NCBI GenBank assembly: GCA_005887925.1 | Contig: VBLP01000424.1 | Location: 1 to 36,492, forward strand | DNA length: 36,492 nt | Source: Deltaproteobacteria bacterium | GTDB lineage: Bacteria > Myxococcota_A > Polyangia > Haliangiales > Haliangiaceae | Reading direction: 5' to 3' | Part shown: positions 8,234-15,313 of the stretch, piece after piece | Layout of the letters: every line of letters begins with the position of its first letter | Numbering within the stretch: the stretch's first letter is position 1 | Program-made: the position numbers and the translations under genes | Notes under the pieces: generated by a model | What the model saw: the letters and a program-made list of their open reading frames with translations, nothing else | What the model was told of the DNA's origin: nothing | The model's database searches: none

Positions 8234-8264
8234 ACCGTGCGGCCTCACGCCGCGTGAGGGTCAA
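8234..8264 (-). promoter_or_regulatory. MerR/TipA-type promoter and operator
   Basis: On the minus strand, -35 TTGACC (8264-8259) and -10 CACGGT (8239-8234) are separated by 19 bp, the over-long spacing typical of MerR-activated promoters. The spacer holds a perfect inverted repeat, CCTCACG-N3-CGTGAGG (8243-8259). As I recall, the Streptomyces tipA promoter has the same layout: TTGCAC, a CCTCACG/CGTGAGG palindrome, 19-bp spacing and a weak CAGCGT -10. This strongly suggests autoregulation by the gene at 7471-8217. Confidence 0.75.
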
Positions 8265-8380
8265 GCGGGTTCTGCAGCCTCGCACTGCGGATCTTGCGGC
8301 ACGGACCGGCAGCCGGCACGCAGATCCGCCGACTTGGCGCCGGCACGTGCGTTGCGATAGCGCCACACCGGAGGAATCCC

Positions 8381-8764
8381 ATGTTCACCAAGCTGAAACT
8401 CGCACTCTTGATCGCCGCTCCCCTCGCCGGAGCGGCCACCTACGCCGTCGCCCAGCCCGATGCGTCCGGTCCGCCGGGCCGCGCGGAGCTGCTCCAGAAG
8501 TTCGACAAGAACGGCGACGGCAAGCTCGATGACGCCGAGCGCGCCGACATGCGCGCGGCGTTCAAGGCCAGGCGCGCCGAGCACCGCCAGGCGATGCTGT
8601 CGCGGTTCGACAAGAACGGCGACGGCAAGCTCGACGATGCCATGGACAGCAACGGCGACGGCAAGCTGAGCCTCGACGAGTTCAAGGCCGGCGCCGGCAA
8701 GGCCGGGCTGCATCGCCACGGCCGCCACGGCCAGGGCGGCCACCGCACGAGCAAGACGCGCTGA
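8381..8764 (+). CDS. Exported EF-hand calcium-binding protein
   Basis: The 127-residue protein begins with a signal peptide (about 1-24, ending VAQ) and has three EF-hand loops: DKNGDGKLDDAE, DKNGDGKLDDAM and DSNGDGKLSLDE. The second and third loops almost abut, with only the loop residues between them, so they cannot both be complete helix-loop-helix units; the layout resembles calerythrin-like or dockerin-like short loops. The tail is His/Gly/Arg-rich (LHRHGRHGQGGH), which could bind metal. GGAGG at 8370-8374 is 6 nt before ATG 8381 and decides the start over an upstream in-frame ATG at 8294. The gene is divergent from the TipA-type regulator, so it could be regulated from the same intergenic space. 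Role unknown. Confidence 0.85.
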   Translation: MFTKLKLALLIAAPLAGAATYAVAQPDASGPPGRAELLQKFDKNGDGKLDDAERADMRAAFKARRAEHRQAMLSRFDKNGDGKLDDAMDSNGDGKLSLDEFKAGAGKAGLHRHGRHGQGGHRTSKTR

Positions 8765-8783
8765 GCCGGGTATGCTGCCGGCG

Positions 8784-10067
8784 ATGCTGCCCCGCCGTGT
8801 CCAGCCGCTCGCCGGGTGGTCGATCGTCGCCGCGTTCGCCTTGATCGGCGCGGCCCTGCTCGCCACGGTGTGGAGCACGCGGGCGTCGATCCTCAACGCC
8901 TCCGATGCGGTGCGCTGTGGCCAGGCCGACGCGGTCGAGCAGGCCGTGCGCGCCGAGCTCGCCGATCTCGACGGCGCGCCGACCGAGCAGGACCTCGACA
9001 AGATCGTGCACGAGCTCCACGGCGACGGCCTGCGCTACCTCGCGATGGTCGAGGGCCGCGGCCGGCTCGAGATCCTCGCGGCGGCCGGGACGCCGGTCGG
9101 CGCCGGCAGCGCCGACCTGTTCGCGCCGAGCCGGCAGGTCGGCTGCACGATCGACGAGATCCGCGGCCGGCTGCGCATGGAGCTGCGCTCGCTGCGCCGG
9201 CTCAAGGCGGGCGGCCGCACGCCGCGCTTCGTGATCGAGGTCGAGCCGGTGCAGGCCACCCATCTGCGCGAGGCGGCGAGCTTGACCCTCGGCGTCGGCG
9301 CGCTGGCCGCCGCGGCGCTGCTCGGCGTCGCGTTCGTGCTGATCCGGCGCGAGGCCCGCCGCCGGGCCGACGCCCAGGCGCGCGAGCGCGAGCGCCGGCT
9401 CGCCAGCCTCGGTGAGATGTCCGCGGTCCTCGCCCACGAGATCAAGAACCCGCTGGCCTCGCTCAAGGGCAACGCCCAGCTGCTCGCCCGGATGCTGCCC
9501 GGCGGCGACAAGCCGCGCGCCAAGGCCGACCGCGTGGTCGACGAGGCCAACCGGCTCGAGCAGCTGACCAACGACCTGCTCCAGTTCGTGCGCACCGGCA
9601 CGATCAACCGCGCACCGGCCGATCCCGCGCAGCTCGCGCGCGACGCCGCCGCGACGGTGCGCAGAAAGCTCGACCCCACCGCCGATGACTCCCAGGTCAT
9701 CGGCAGCGGCCCGTCGATCACCGTCGATGCCGGCCAGGCGCCGGCGACGTGGCCGCTCGACGCCGGCCGGATCCGCCAGGTCCTGATCAACCTGCTCGAC
9801 AACGCCATCGCCGCCGGTCCGCCGGTCACGGTCGCGCTGCGCGGCGAGGGCGACCGCCTGATCCTCGAGGTCGCCGACCGCGGCCCGGGAGTCGCCGAGG
9901 ACGACCGCGAGAAGATCTTCGAGCCGTTCTTCACCGGCAAGACCCAGGGCACCGGCCTGGGCCTGGCGATCGTGCGCCGCGTCGTCGAGCTGCACCGCGG
10001 CACGATCGCTGTGCAGCCCAACCCCGGCGGCGGGGCGACGTTCCGCGTCGAGATCCCCCGGAGCTAA
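8784..10067 (+). CDS. Membrane sensor histidine kinase
   Basis: The 427-residue protein has two membrane helices (about 12-33 and 165-187) around a periplasmic sensor region of about 130 residues with three Cys, then HisKA with phospho-accepting His218 in [20 protein letters not shown], and HATPase_c with the N box [16 protein letters not shown]1 [19 protein letters not shown] and G2 [18 protein letters not shown]. It resembles NtrB/ZraS-type kinases that pair with NtrC-family regulators, and such a regulator follows 35 nt later. ATG 8784 is preferred because TATGCT (8771-8776) forms a -10 box 13 nt upstream, while the alternative ATG 8772 falls inside that box. No Shine-Dalgarno is visible for either start. 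The signal sensed is unknown. Confidence 0.9.
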   Translation: MLPRRVQPLAGWSIVAAFALIGAALLATVWSTRASILNASDAVRCGQADAVEQAVRAELADLDGAPTEQDLDKIVHELHGDGLRYLAMVEGRGRLEILAAAGTPVGAGSADLFAPSRQVGCTIDEIRGRLRMELRSLRRLKAGGRTPRFVIEVEPVQATHLREAASLTLGVGALAAAALLGVAFVLIRREARRRADAQARERERRLASLGEMSAVLAHEIKNPLASLKGNAQLLARMLPGGDKPRAKADRVVDEANRLEQLTNDLLQFVRTGTINRAPADPAQLARDAAATVRRKLDPTADDSQVIGSGPSITVDAGQAPATWPLDAGRIRQVLINLLDNAIAAGPPVTVALRGEGDRLILEVADRGPGVAEDDREKIFEPFFTGKTQGTGLGLAIVRRVVELHRGTIAVQPNPGGGATFRVEIPRS

Positions 10068-10102
10068 GCGATCGTCCGGGCCTGGGGCATACTTCGCCAG
10101 CC

Positions 10103-11348
10103 ATGGCACGTATCCTGGTCGCCGACGACGAACCCGGCCTGCGCGAATTCATCACCGATTCGCTCGAGCTCGACGACCATGCCGTGGTCCCGGCCAAGGA
10201 CGGCCGCGAGGCCGCCCGCCTGCTCGACGAGCGCGGCTTCGATCTCGTGCTGACCGATCTCAAGATGCCGGGGCTCGACGGTATGGCCCTCCTGCGCAAG
10301 GTCCGCGCCGAGCAGCCCGAGGTCGAGGTCATCATGATGACGGCGCACGGCACGGTCGACAACGCGGTCGAGGCGATGAAGCTCGGCGCGTTCGAGTACC
10401 TGCAGAAGCCGCTGTCCGGCCCCGACGAGCTGCGCCTGCTGGTGGCGCGCGCGCTCGAGCGCCGCGGCCTGCGCGACCGGGTCGACGGCGCGGAGCGCCG
10501 CACCGAGACCTCGGGACCGCCCCTGACCTACGGCGACCCCGTGATGCGCCCCGTGGTCGAGGCGATCGAGAAGGTCGCGCGCACGGCGGCCACGGTGCTG
10601 CTCCTCGGCGAGAGCGGCACCGGCAAGGAAGTCGCGGCGCGCGCGATCCACGCGCAGAGCCCGCGCACGACGCGGCCATTCATGGCGATCAACTGCGCCG
10701 CGCTCAGCGAGCAGCTGCTCGAGAGCGAGCTGTTCGGCCGTCGGCGAGCTCCGCCCCGAGCTGCAGGCCAAGCTCCTGCGCGTGCTGCAGGAGCGCCGGT
10801 TCGAGCGGGTCGGCGGCACCCGCACGCTCGAGGTCGACGTCCGCTGGATCGCGGCGACCAACCGCGACCTGCGCGCGATGATCGACGGCGGCCGGTTCCG
10901 CGAGGACCTCTACCACCGGCTCGCGGTGTTCCCGATCAAGCTGCCGCCGCTGCGCGACCGCAGGATCGACCTCCTGCCGCTCGCCCGCGCGCTGCTCGAG
11001 CGCATCGCGCGCGACCTCAAGCGCACCATGCCGCGGCTGACCCCCAGCGCCGCCGCCCGGCTCGAGTCGGCGAGCTGGCGCGGCAACGTCCGCGAGCTCG
11101 CCAACACCCTCGAGCGCGCCGCGATCCTCGCCGACGGCGACGCGATCGACGCCAGCCACATCTGGCTCGAGGATGGCGGCAGCCGGCCGCTGCCCAAGAC
11201 CGACGAGGTCCGCCCGCTGGCCGAGCTCGAGCGCGAGGCGATCCTCCACGCGCTCGACGTCGTCGGCGGCAACCGCAAGCGCGCCGCGGAGCTGCTCGGC
11301 ATCGGCGAGCGCACGCTCTACGACCGGCTCAAGAAGTACGACGACTGA
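10103..11348 (+). pseudogene. NtrC-family sigma-54 response regulator with internal deletion
   Basis: The gene encodes a receiver domain ([13 protein letters not shown], phospho-acceptor Asp in [20 protein letters not shown]), the start of an AAA+ sigma-54 activator domain ([39 protein letters not shown]), the rest of that domain in another frame ([59 protein letters not shown]), and an Fis-type helix-turn-helix ([20 protein letters not shown]). At about 10738-10741 the sequence jumps from LFG straight to the GEL that normally follows Walker B. About 30 residues, including the sigma-54-contacting GAFTGA loop and Walker B, are missing, and the frame shifts. As given, the gene cannot make a working activator. 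A CATACT -10-like box lies 15 nt before ATG 10103. It forms a two-component pair with the preceding kinase. Confidence 0.85.
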
Positions 11349-11429
11349 CCCGCCCGCGCCGTCGGCAGGGCCCGCTCGGCCCATCCCGGAGGATCCGGCG
11401 GCCCACCGGGCGATCGGCGATACGCCCCC

Positions 11430-11461
11430 GGGGCATTTGGCCCCGACTGCGGAATCCGCAG
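11430..11461 (+). terminator. Two tandem hairpins without T-run
   Basis: GGGGC-N5-GCCCC (11430-11444) and CTGCGG-AAT-CCGCAG (11447-11461) stand side by side about 80 nt after the regulator stop. No T-run follows, so they are only a possible transcription end or mRNA-stabilising structure. Confidence 0.25.
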
Positions 11462-11565
11462 GACCGTGAACTGCGGCATCTGCAGTCGGCCGGCAAACCG
11501 CCCCTCAACCCATTAGAATTACTTGGCCAAGTGCCGGCACGGCGGATGCTCTATCAGGAGGCATG

Positions 11566-12144
11566 ATGCTCAAACTCATCCCCTTCACCGCTCTCGCGCT
11601 CGGCCTCTCGAGTGGTGTTGCGCTTGCCGACCATCGCGGCGGCGACCATCGCGCCGCTGTCATCGACCATCACAGCGCGCCGCAGGTCGTCCGCGATCAG
11701 CGCGACGTCCGCGGCGGCGACTGGCACCGCGGCGCCGTCGTGCGGGACAGCCGCCCCTACTACGGCGGCAACCGCGTCTACGGCGGCAACCGCGTCTACG
11801 GCGACAACCGCGTCTACGGCGACAACCGCGTCTACGGCGGCAACCGCGTCTACGGCGGCAACCGCGTCTACGGCGGCAGCCGCGTGGTCATCCGCAACGA
11901 GCGTTCCTACCCGTACTATCACAACGTCGTTCGCCGCCCGATCTACGTGTCTCGGCCGTTCATCGGCCACCGCTACTTCGACTACTACCGTCGCCCGTCG
12001 CTGATCATCGAGAACTACGGTCCGCGCGACGGCTACTACTGGGTCCCCGGCCAGTGGACCTGGGACGGCTACGAGTGGCTGTGGCAGCCCGGTCACTACG
12101 AGCCGGATCCGAACTACGTCGACAGCTACTACGACAGCTACTAG
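11566..12144 (+). CDS. Exported Tyr/Gly-rich repeat protein with WxPGxW motifs
   Basis: The 192-residue protein has a signal peptide (about 1-21, ending ALA-DH), a His/Arg-rich segment with many charged residues, seven tandem copies of a YGGNRV-type hexapeptide, and a C-terminal part with YYWVPGQWTWDGYEWLWQPG, the aromatic WxPGxW pattern seen in YXWGXW and BcpO-like outer-surface proteins. It ends DSYYDSY. A soluble or surface-attached role is inferred from the signal peptide and composition. AGGAGG at 11556-11561 precedes two adjacent ATG codons (11563 and 11566); 11566 gives the better spacing of 4 nt. A strong intrinsic terminator follows 80 nt after the stop, so this is a single-gene unit. 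Function unknown. Confidence 0.8.
   Translation: MLKLIPFTALALGLSSGVALADHRGGDHRAAVIDHHSAPQVVRDQRDVRGGDWHRGAVVRDSRPYYGGNRVYGGNRVYGDNRVYGDNRVYGGNRVYGGNRVYGGSRVVIRNERSYPYYHNVVRRPIYVSRPFIGHRYFDYYRRPSLIIENYGPRDGYYWVPGQWTWDGYEWLWQPGHYEPDPNYVDSYYDSY
11761..11886 (+). repeat. Seven 18-bp tandem repeats inside a coding region
   Basis: Seven head-to-tail copies of TACGGCGGCAACCGCGTC, each encoding Tyr-Gly-Gly-Asn-Arg-Val. Copies 3 and 4 read GAC (Asp) for the second Gly, and copy 7 reads AGC (Ser) for Asn. The near-identity at DNA level, including third positions, points to recent expansion or copy-number change by slippage. Confidence 0.95.
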
Positions 12145-12225
12145 CGAGCGCTCGTAGCGCAAGCCGGGCGTCGACCGCGACGACGGCTACCCACGATACC
12201 TGGTGGTGCCAGTCACCCCGGTAAC

Positions 12226-12264
12226 AGCGGCGGTTGCCCCGCGGGTAACCGCCGCTGGCTTTTT
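12226..12264 (+). terminator. Intrinsic terminator after the repeat protein gene
   Basis: A perfect 10-bp stem AGCGGCGGTT/AACCGCCGCT (12226-12235 and 12247-12256) with an 11-nt loop is followed by GGC and TTTTT (12260-12264). This is a textbook rho-independent terminator for transcripts reading on the plus strand. The T-run ends only 18 nt before the msrB start. Confidence 0.85.
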
Positions 12265-12281
12265 GGCGTATGCATGGGCGT

Positions 12282-12737
12282 ATGACCACGCCGCGCACCT
12301 CGCGCTCCGGTTTCGACCTCACGCCGCTGTCCGCCGACCGCATCACCGCCCTCGCAGCCGAGTTCTCTCCCGAGGAGCGGCACGTGATCCTGCACCAGGG
12401 CACCGAGCGCCCGTTCTGCGGCCTCTTGCTCGATAACAAGCAGGCCGGCACGTACACCTGCCGGCTGTGCGGGCTGCCGCTGTTCCGCTCCGACGCCAAG
12501 TTCGAGTCCGGCACCGGCTGGCCCAGCTTCTTCCAGCCGTTCGATCCGGACCACGTCGCCGAGCTCGGCGATCACGGCCACGGGATGCTGCGCACCGAGA
12601 TCCGCTGCAAGCGCTGCGATGCGCATCTGGGTCATGTGTTTCCCGACGGCCCGCCGCCGACCCGCCTGCGCTATTGTCTGAACTCGGTGTCGCTGTCGTT
12701 CGTCGTTGCGGGCCAGCCCACGCCGCTGCGCAGCTGA
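12282..12737 (+). CDS. msrB: Peptide-methionine (R)-S-oxide reductase
   Basis: The 151-residue enzyme reduces the R form of methionine sulfoxide in proteins back to methionine. The family motifs are all present: first zinc pair CRLC in [22 protein letters not shown], second zinc pair CKRC in [19 protein letters not shown], and the catalytic Cys in [13 protein letters not shown]. Length is normal for a single-domain MsrB, and there is no signal peptide, so it is cytoplasmic. The start codon at 12282 lies 13 nt after the first base of a TATGCA -10-like box (12269-12274), with no Shine-Dalgarno; an upstream in-frame ATG at 12270 lies inside that box. It stands alone, insulated by the terminator just upstream. 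Confidence 0.93.
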   Translation: MTTPRTSRSGFDLTPLSADRITALAAEFSPEERHVILHQGTERPFCGLLLDNKQAGTYTCRLCGLPLFRSDAKFESGTGWPSFFQPFDPDHVAELGDHGHGMLRTEIRCKRCDAHLGHVFPDGPPPTRLRYCLNSVSLSFVVAGQPTPLRS

Positions 12738-12930
12738 CCGCCGCGCGCCCGCGCGCGATCACGCGCACGCTGGCGGGATCTCCCCGCCGCGGTAGACATC
12801 GCGGTGAGATCGTTCACGGTTGTCGGAGCCGCGAGTTTTTTTCGCGCAGCCGCACGCGCGCTGTCGATCCGGCCCGCCGTCGTTCGACCTCCTGGCGCAA
12901 CGAACAAGCAACCAGACCAGGAGAACTGCG

Positions 12931-13605
12931 ATGTCGATTCCCACCGGCCGCTTTGTATGGTTCGAGTACGTATCCGGCGACGCCAGGAAGGCCCAGGGCT
13001 TCTTCGGCGAGCTGTTCGGCTGGAGCACCCGGAGCGTGCCCATGCCCGACGGCGACTACACGATGATCGCCGCCCCCGACGGCAAGACGATCGGCGGCTA
13101 CTTCGCAGCGCCCGAGGGCGCCGCCAAGGCCAGCTGGCTGCCCTACCTGCAGGTCGCCAGCGCCGCGGACAGCGCCGCCAAGGTCAAGAAGCTCGGCGGC
13201 ACGGTGATCAAGCCGCCGTTCAAGGTCGCCGACATCGCCACGATGGCGGTGGTCGCCGACCCGCTCGGCGCGGGGCTCGCGCTGTGGCAGCCGACCAAGG
13301 CCGAGGATCCCGGCCAGCCCGCGGCCGGCTTCACGGTCAACAAGATGGAGATGCCCGGCATGGGCACCTACAACGTCCTGGAGAGCGACGGGCAGGGCCG
13401 CGCCGGCATCATGCCGCAGCCGATGCCCGAGGCGCCCCACCTGTGGCTGCCCTACGTCAAGGTCGCGAGCGCCGACCAGACCGCCGAGAAGGCCAGGCGG
13501 CTGGGCGCCAACGTCGTCGTCCCGCCGACCCAGATCCCCAACGTCGGGCGGTTCGCGATCTTCGTCGACGCCCAGGGCGCCGGTACCGGCATCCTCCAGC
13601 CGTGA
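12931..13605 (+). CDS. Two-domain VOC (glyoxalase/bleomycin-resistance) family protein
   Basis: The 224-residue protein consists of two vicinal-oxygen-chelate domains: 1-120 beginning GRFVWFEYVSGDARKAQGFF and GELFGWSTRS, and 125-224 with WLPYVKVASADQTAEKARRL. The pattern KAQGFFGELFGW is typical of a subfamily annotated as glyoxalase or hydroxylase in Actinobacteria and Myxococcota, whose substrates are unknown. AGGAG at 12919-12923 precedes ATG 12931; longer in-frame starts lack such a site. Its stop lies 39 nt before the stop of the convergent STN protein gene. The exact reaction cannot be read from the sequence. Confidence 0.88.
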   Translation: MSIPTGRFVWFEYVSGDARKAQGFFGELFGWSTRSVPMPDGDYTMIAAPDGKTIGGYFAAPEGAAKASWLPYLQVASAADSAAKVKKLGGTVIKPPFKVADIATMAVVADPLGAGLALWQPTKAEDPGQPAAGFTVNKMEMPGMGTYNVLESDGQGRAGIMPQPMPEAPHLWLPYVKVASADQTAEKARRLGANVVVPPTQIPNVGRFAIFVDAQGAGTGILQP

Positions 13606-13644
13606 CGGCCAGATCGCCGCACCGTGATCGCGCGGCGGCGCGAG

Positions 13645-14001
13645 CTACTTCCTGCCGGGCGACGCCGGCTCGCGCGTCACGACCAGGATGTTGCCATCGA
13701 CCGTGATCGCCAGGTGATGCAGCCTGGCCACGGCGCACGCGACGGCGTCCCACGCGACGCGGCGCAGGTGCAGCGTGACCTTGCCGGTGACGTCGTCGGG
13801 CACGACCAGGTTGACCCGCGCGGTGTCGGCGATCAGCCGGAACACGTCCTGGAGATCGGCGCCCTTGACGTCGAGATCGATCGCGGCGCCGTGATGCCGC
13901 ACGCCCTGCGCACACAGGTCGCGGCGTGGCTCGTCGCGCGGCTCGCCGTGCGCGACCGTCGCGATCATCGCCGCGAACAGCATTGCGAGCAGCGGCCGCA
14001 C
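13645..14001 (-). CDS. Small exported protein with a lone secretin/TonB short N-terminal (STN) domain
   Basis: The 118-residue protein has a signal peptide (about 1-19, ending AHG) and one STN-type domain: IDLDVKGADLQDVFRLIADT, NLVVPDDVTGKVTLHLRRV and LAITVDGNILVVTRE. In PilQ and GspD this domain precedes the secretin barrel; here the protein ends straight after it, so no secretin pore or FpvA-like barrel is present. It could be a periplasmic accessory to a secretion system or a fragment that took on its own role. The start is GTG 14001, 23 bp from the divergent GTG of the DNA ligase gene, with a TACACT -10 box 13 nt upstream. Confidence in the domain is good, in the role low. Confidence 0.75.
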   Translation of the reverse strand: MRPLLAMLFAAMIATVAHGEPRDEPRRDLCAQGVRHHGAAIDLDVKGADLQDVFRLIADTARVNLVVPDDVTGKVTLHLRRVAWDAVACAVARLHHLAITVDGNILVVTREPASPGRK

Positions 14002-14008
14002 CGGACCC

Positions 14009-14018
14009 AGTGTACCGT
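14009..14018. promoter_or_regulatory. Overlapping divergent -10 boxes
   Basis: AGTGTACCGT contains TACACT on the minus strand (14014-14009), 13 nt before GTG 14001, and TACCGT on the plus strand (14013-14018), 12 nt before GTG 14025. The two -10 boxes overlap by 2 bp inside a 23-bp gap between divergent start codons. Both transcripts would be leaderless, and the two polymerases could not bind together. Confidence 0.5.
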
Positions 14019-14024
14019 GCCGAG

Positions 14025-15110
14025 GTGACCTTGCAGCTGCCGTTTCAACCGCCGATCGAGCCGATGCTCGCCAAGGCCACCGGCGAGCTGCCGACCGAGG
14101 GCACCGGCTTTGTCTACGAGCCGAAATGGGACGGCTTCCGCGCGCTGGTCTACAAGAGCGGCGACGAGGTCTACCTCCAGAGCCGCGACCTCAAGCCGCT
14201 CGGCCGCTACTTCCCCGAGCTCGAGGCCGCGCTGCGCACCGGCCTGCCCGATCGCTGCGTGCTCGACGGCGAGATCGTCATCGCGACCGCCGGCCGGCTC
14301 GACTTCGACGCGCTGCTCCTGCGCATCCACCCCGCAGCGAGCCGGGTCCAGATGCTCGCCGAGCAATCGCCATCGTCGTACATCGCGTGGGACCTGCTCG
14401 CGTCCGACGACGACGATCTCCGCGAGCGGCCCCAGATCGAGCGCCGCGCCGCGCTCGAGCGCGCCCTCGCCGGCGTGAAGCCGCCGATCCACGTCACCCC
14501 CGCGACCCGCGATCGCAGCATCGCCGCCGACTGGTTCGATCGCTTCGAGGGCGCCGGGCTCGACGGCGTGGTCGCCAAGCCCGAGGCCCTGCCCTACACG
14601 CCGGGCAAGCGCGTGATGCTCAAGATCAAGCACCAGCGCACGGCGGATTGCGTGGTCGGCGGGTTCCGCTGGTACAAGGGCGGCAAGGGTACCCTCGTCG
14701 GCTCGCTCCTGCTCGGGCTCTACGACGACACCGGCCGGCTACATCACGTCGGCGTGACCTCGGCGTTCACCCGCGAGGTCCGCGCCGAGCTCGCCGCCAA
14801 GCTCGCGCCGCTGCGCGACGGCGCCCGCGAGGTCCACCCGTGGCGCGACTGGGCCGAGTGGCAGGATCAGGAGACCGAGCAGCGCCTGCCCGGCGCGACC
14901 AGCCGGTGGAACCGCGGCAAGGACCTGTCGTGGGAGCCGATCCAGCTCGGCCTGGTGTGCGAGGTCGCATTCGAGCACCTCCAGGGCATGCGGTTCCGCC
15001 ACGCCGCCAAGTTCAAGCGCTGGCGGCCCGACAAGCCGCCGAGCGCGTGCCGCTACGATCAGCTCGACGAGACTCCCGCCTACGAGCTGCAGAAGATCTT
15101 CGGCGGCTGA
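14025..15110 (+). CDS. ligC: ATP-dependent DNA ligase, LigC type
   Basis: The 361-residue enzyme seals nicks using ATP. The nucleotidyltransferase domain (1-215) carries motif I EPKWDGFRAL (Lys34 takes the AMP), motif III-like DRCVLDGEIVIA, motif IV GLDGVVAKPEALPYTPG and motif V VMLKIKHQRTADCVVGGFRW. The OB-fold (about 220-340) includes HHVGVTSAFTREVRAELAAK and ends FRHAAKFKRWRPDKPPSACR. Length and motifs match LigC, which backs up NHEJ or excision repair in Actinobacteria; no polymerase or nuclease domain is attached. GTG 14025 is chosen because a -10 box lies 12 nt upstream and an earlier start would run into the divergent gene. The LigD-like polymerase protein lies 3 kb away on the other strand; Ku is not in this window. 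Confidence 0.92.
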   Translation: MTLQLPFQPPIEPMLAKATGELPTEGTGFVYEPKWDGFRALVYKSGDEVYLQSRDLKPLGRYFPELEAALRTGLPDRCVLDGEIVIATAGRLDFDALLLRIHPAASRVQMLAEQSPSSYIAWDLLASDDDDLRERPQIERRAALERALAGVKPPIHVTPATRDRSIAADWFDRFEGAGLDGVVAKPEALPYTPGKRVMLKIKHQRTADCVVGGFRWYKGGKGTLVGSLLLGLYDDTGRLHHVGVTSAFTREVRAELAAKLAPLRDGAREVHPWRDWAEWQDQETEQRLPGATSRWNRGKDLSWEPIQLGLVCEVAFEHLQGMRFRHAAKFKRWRPDKPPSACRYDQLDETPAYELQKIFGG

Positions 15111-15270
15111 TCCAGGACAGCGATCGCGAGCAGCGCGCTGCGATCATCGCGCTCGTCCGCGATCGGCAATCGCAGCTGCGCGATCGTGCCGTCGCGACGA
15201 GCCGGCTGGCGGGGAATATCCGGATCGCCCTGCGTCATCCGCAAGAACCAGGCACCCACAGCGAGTGCGG

Positions 15271-15291
15271 CGCTGGCAAGCCTTGCCAGCG
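15271..15291. repeat. 21-bp perfect palindrome upstream of the Kelch lipoprotein gene
   Basis: CGCTGGCAAG-C-CTTGCCAGCG is a perfect inverted repeat with 10-bp arms, ending 9 nt before the AGGAG Shine-Dalgarno (15301-15305) and 22 nt before ATG 15314. It could be an operator or an mRNA hairpin that shields the ribosome site. No T-run follows, so it is not an intrinsic terminator. Confidence 0.6.
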
Positions 15292-15313
15292 CAGGATGAC
15301 AGGAGCGGAATCG

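Noticed and set aside
11761-11886. Tandem repeats as a possible CRISPR array.
   Set aside because: Units are 18 bp, directly adjacent without spacers, and lie in a coding frame.
12801-12842. Seven-T run after msrB as an intrinsic terminator.
   Set aside because: No stable stem lies directly before the T-run; only a loose pairing with a long loop is possible.
14126-15313. Upstream extension of the Kelch lipoprotein frame through the DNA ligase gene.
   Set aside because: A signal peptide with lipobox and a good Shine-Dalgarno place the start at 15314; the upstream part is Arg-rich and out of frame with LigC.
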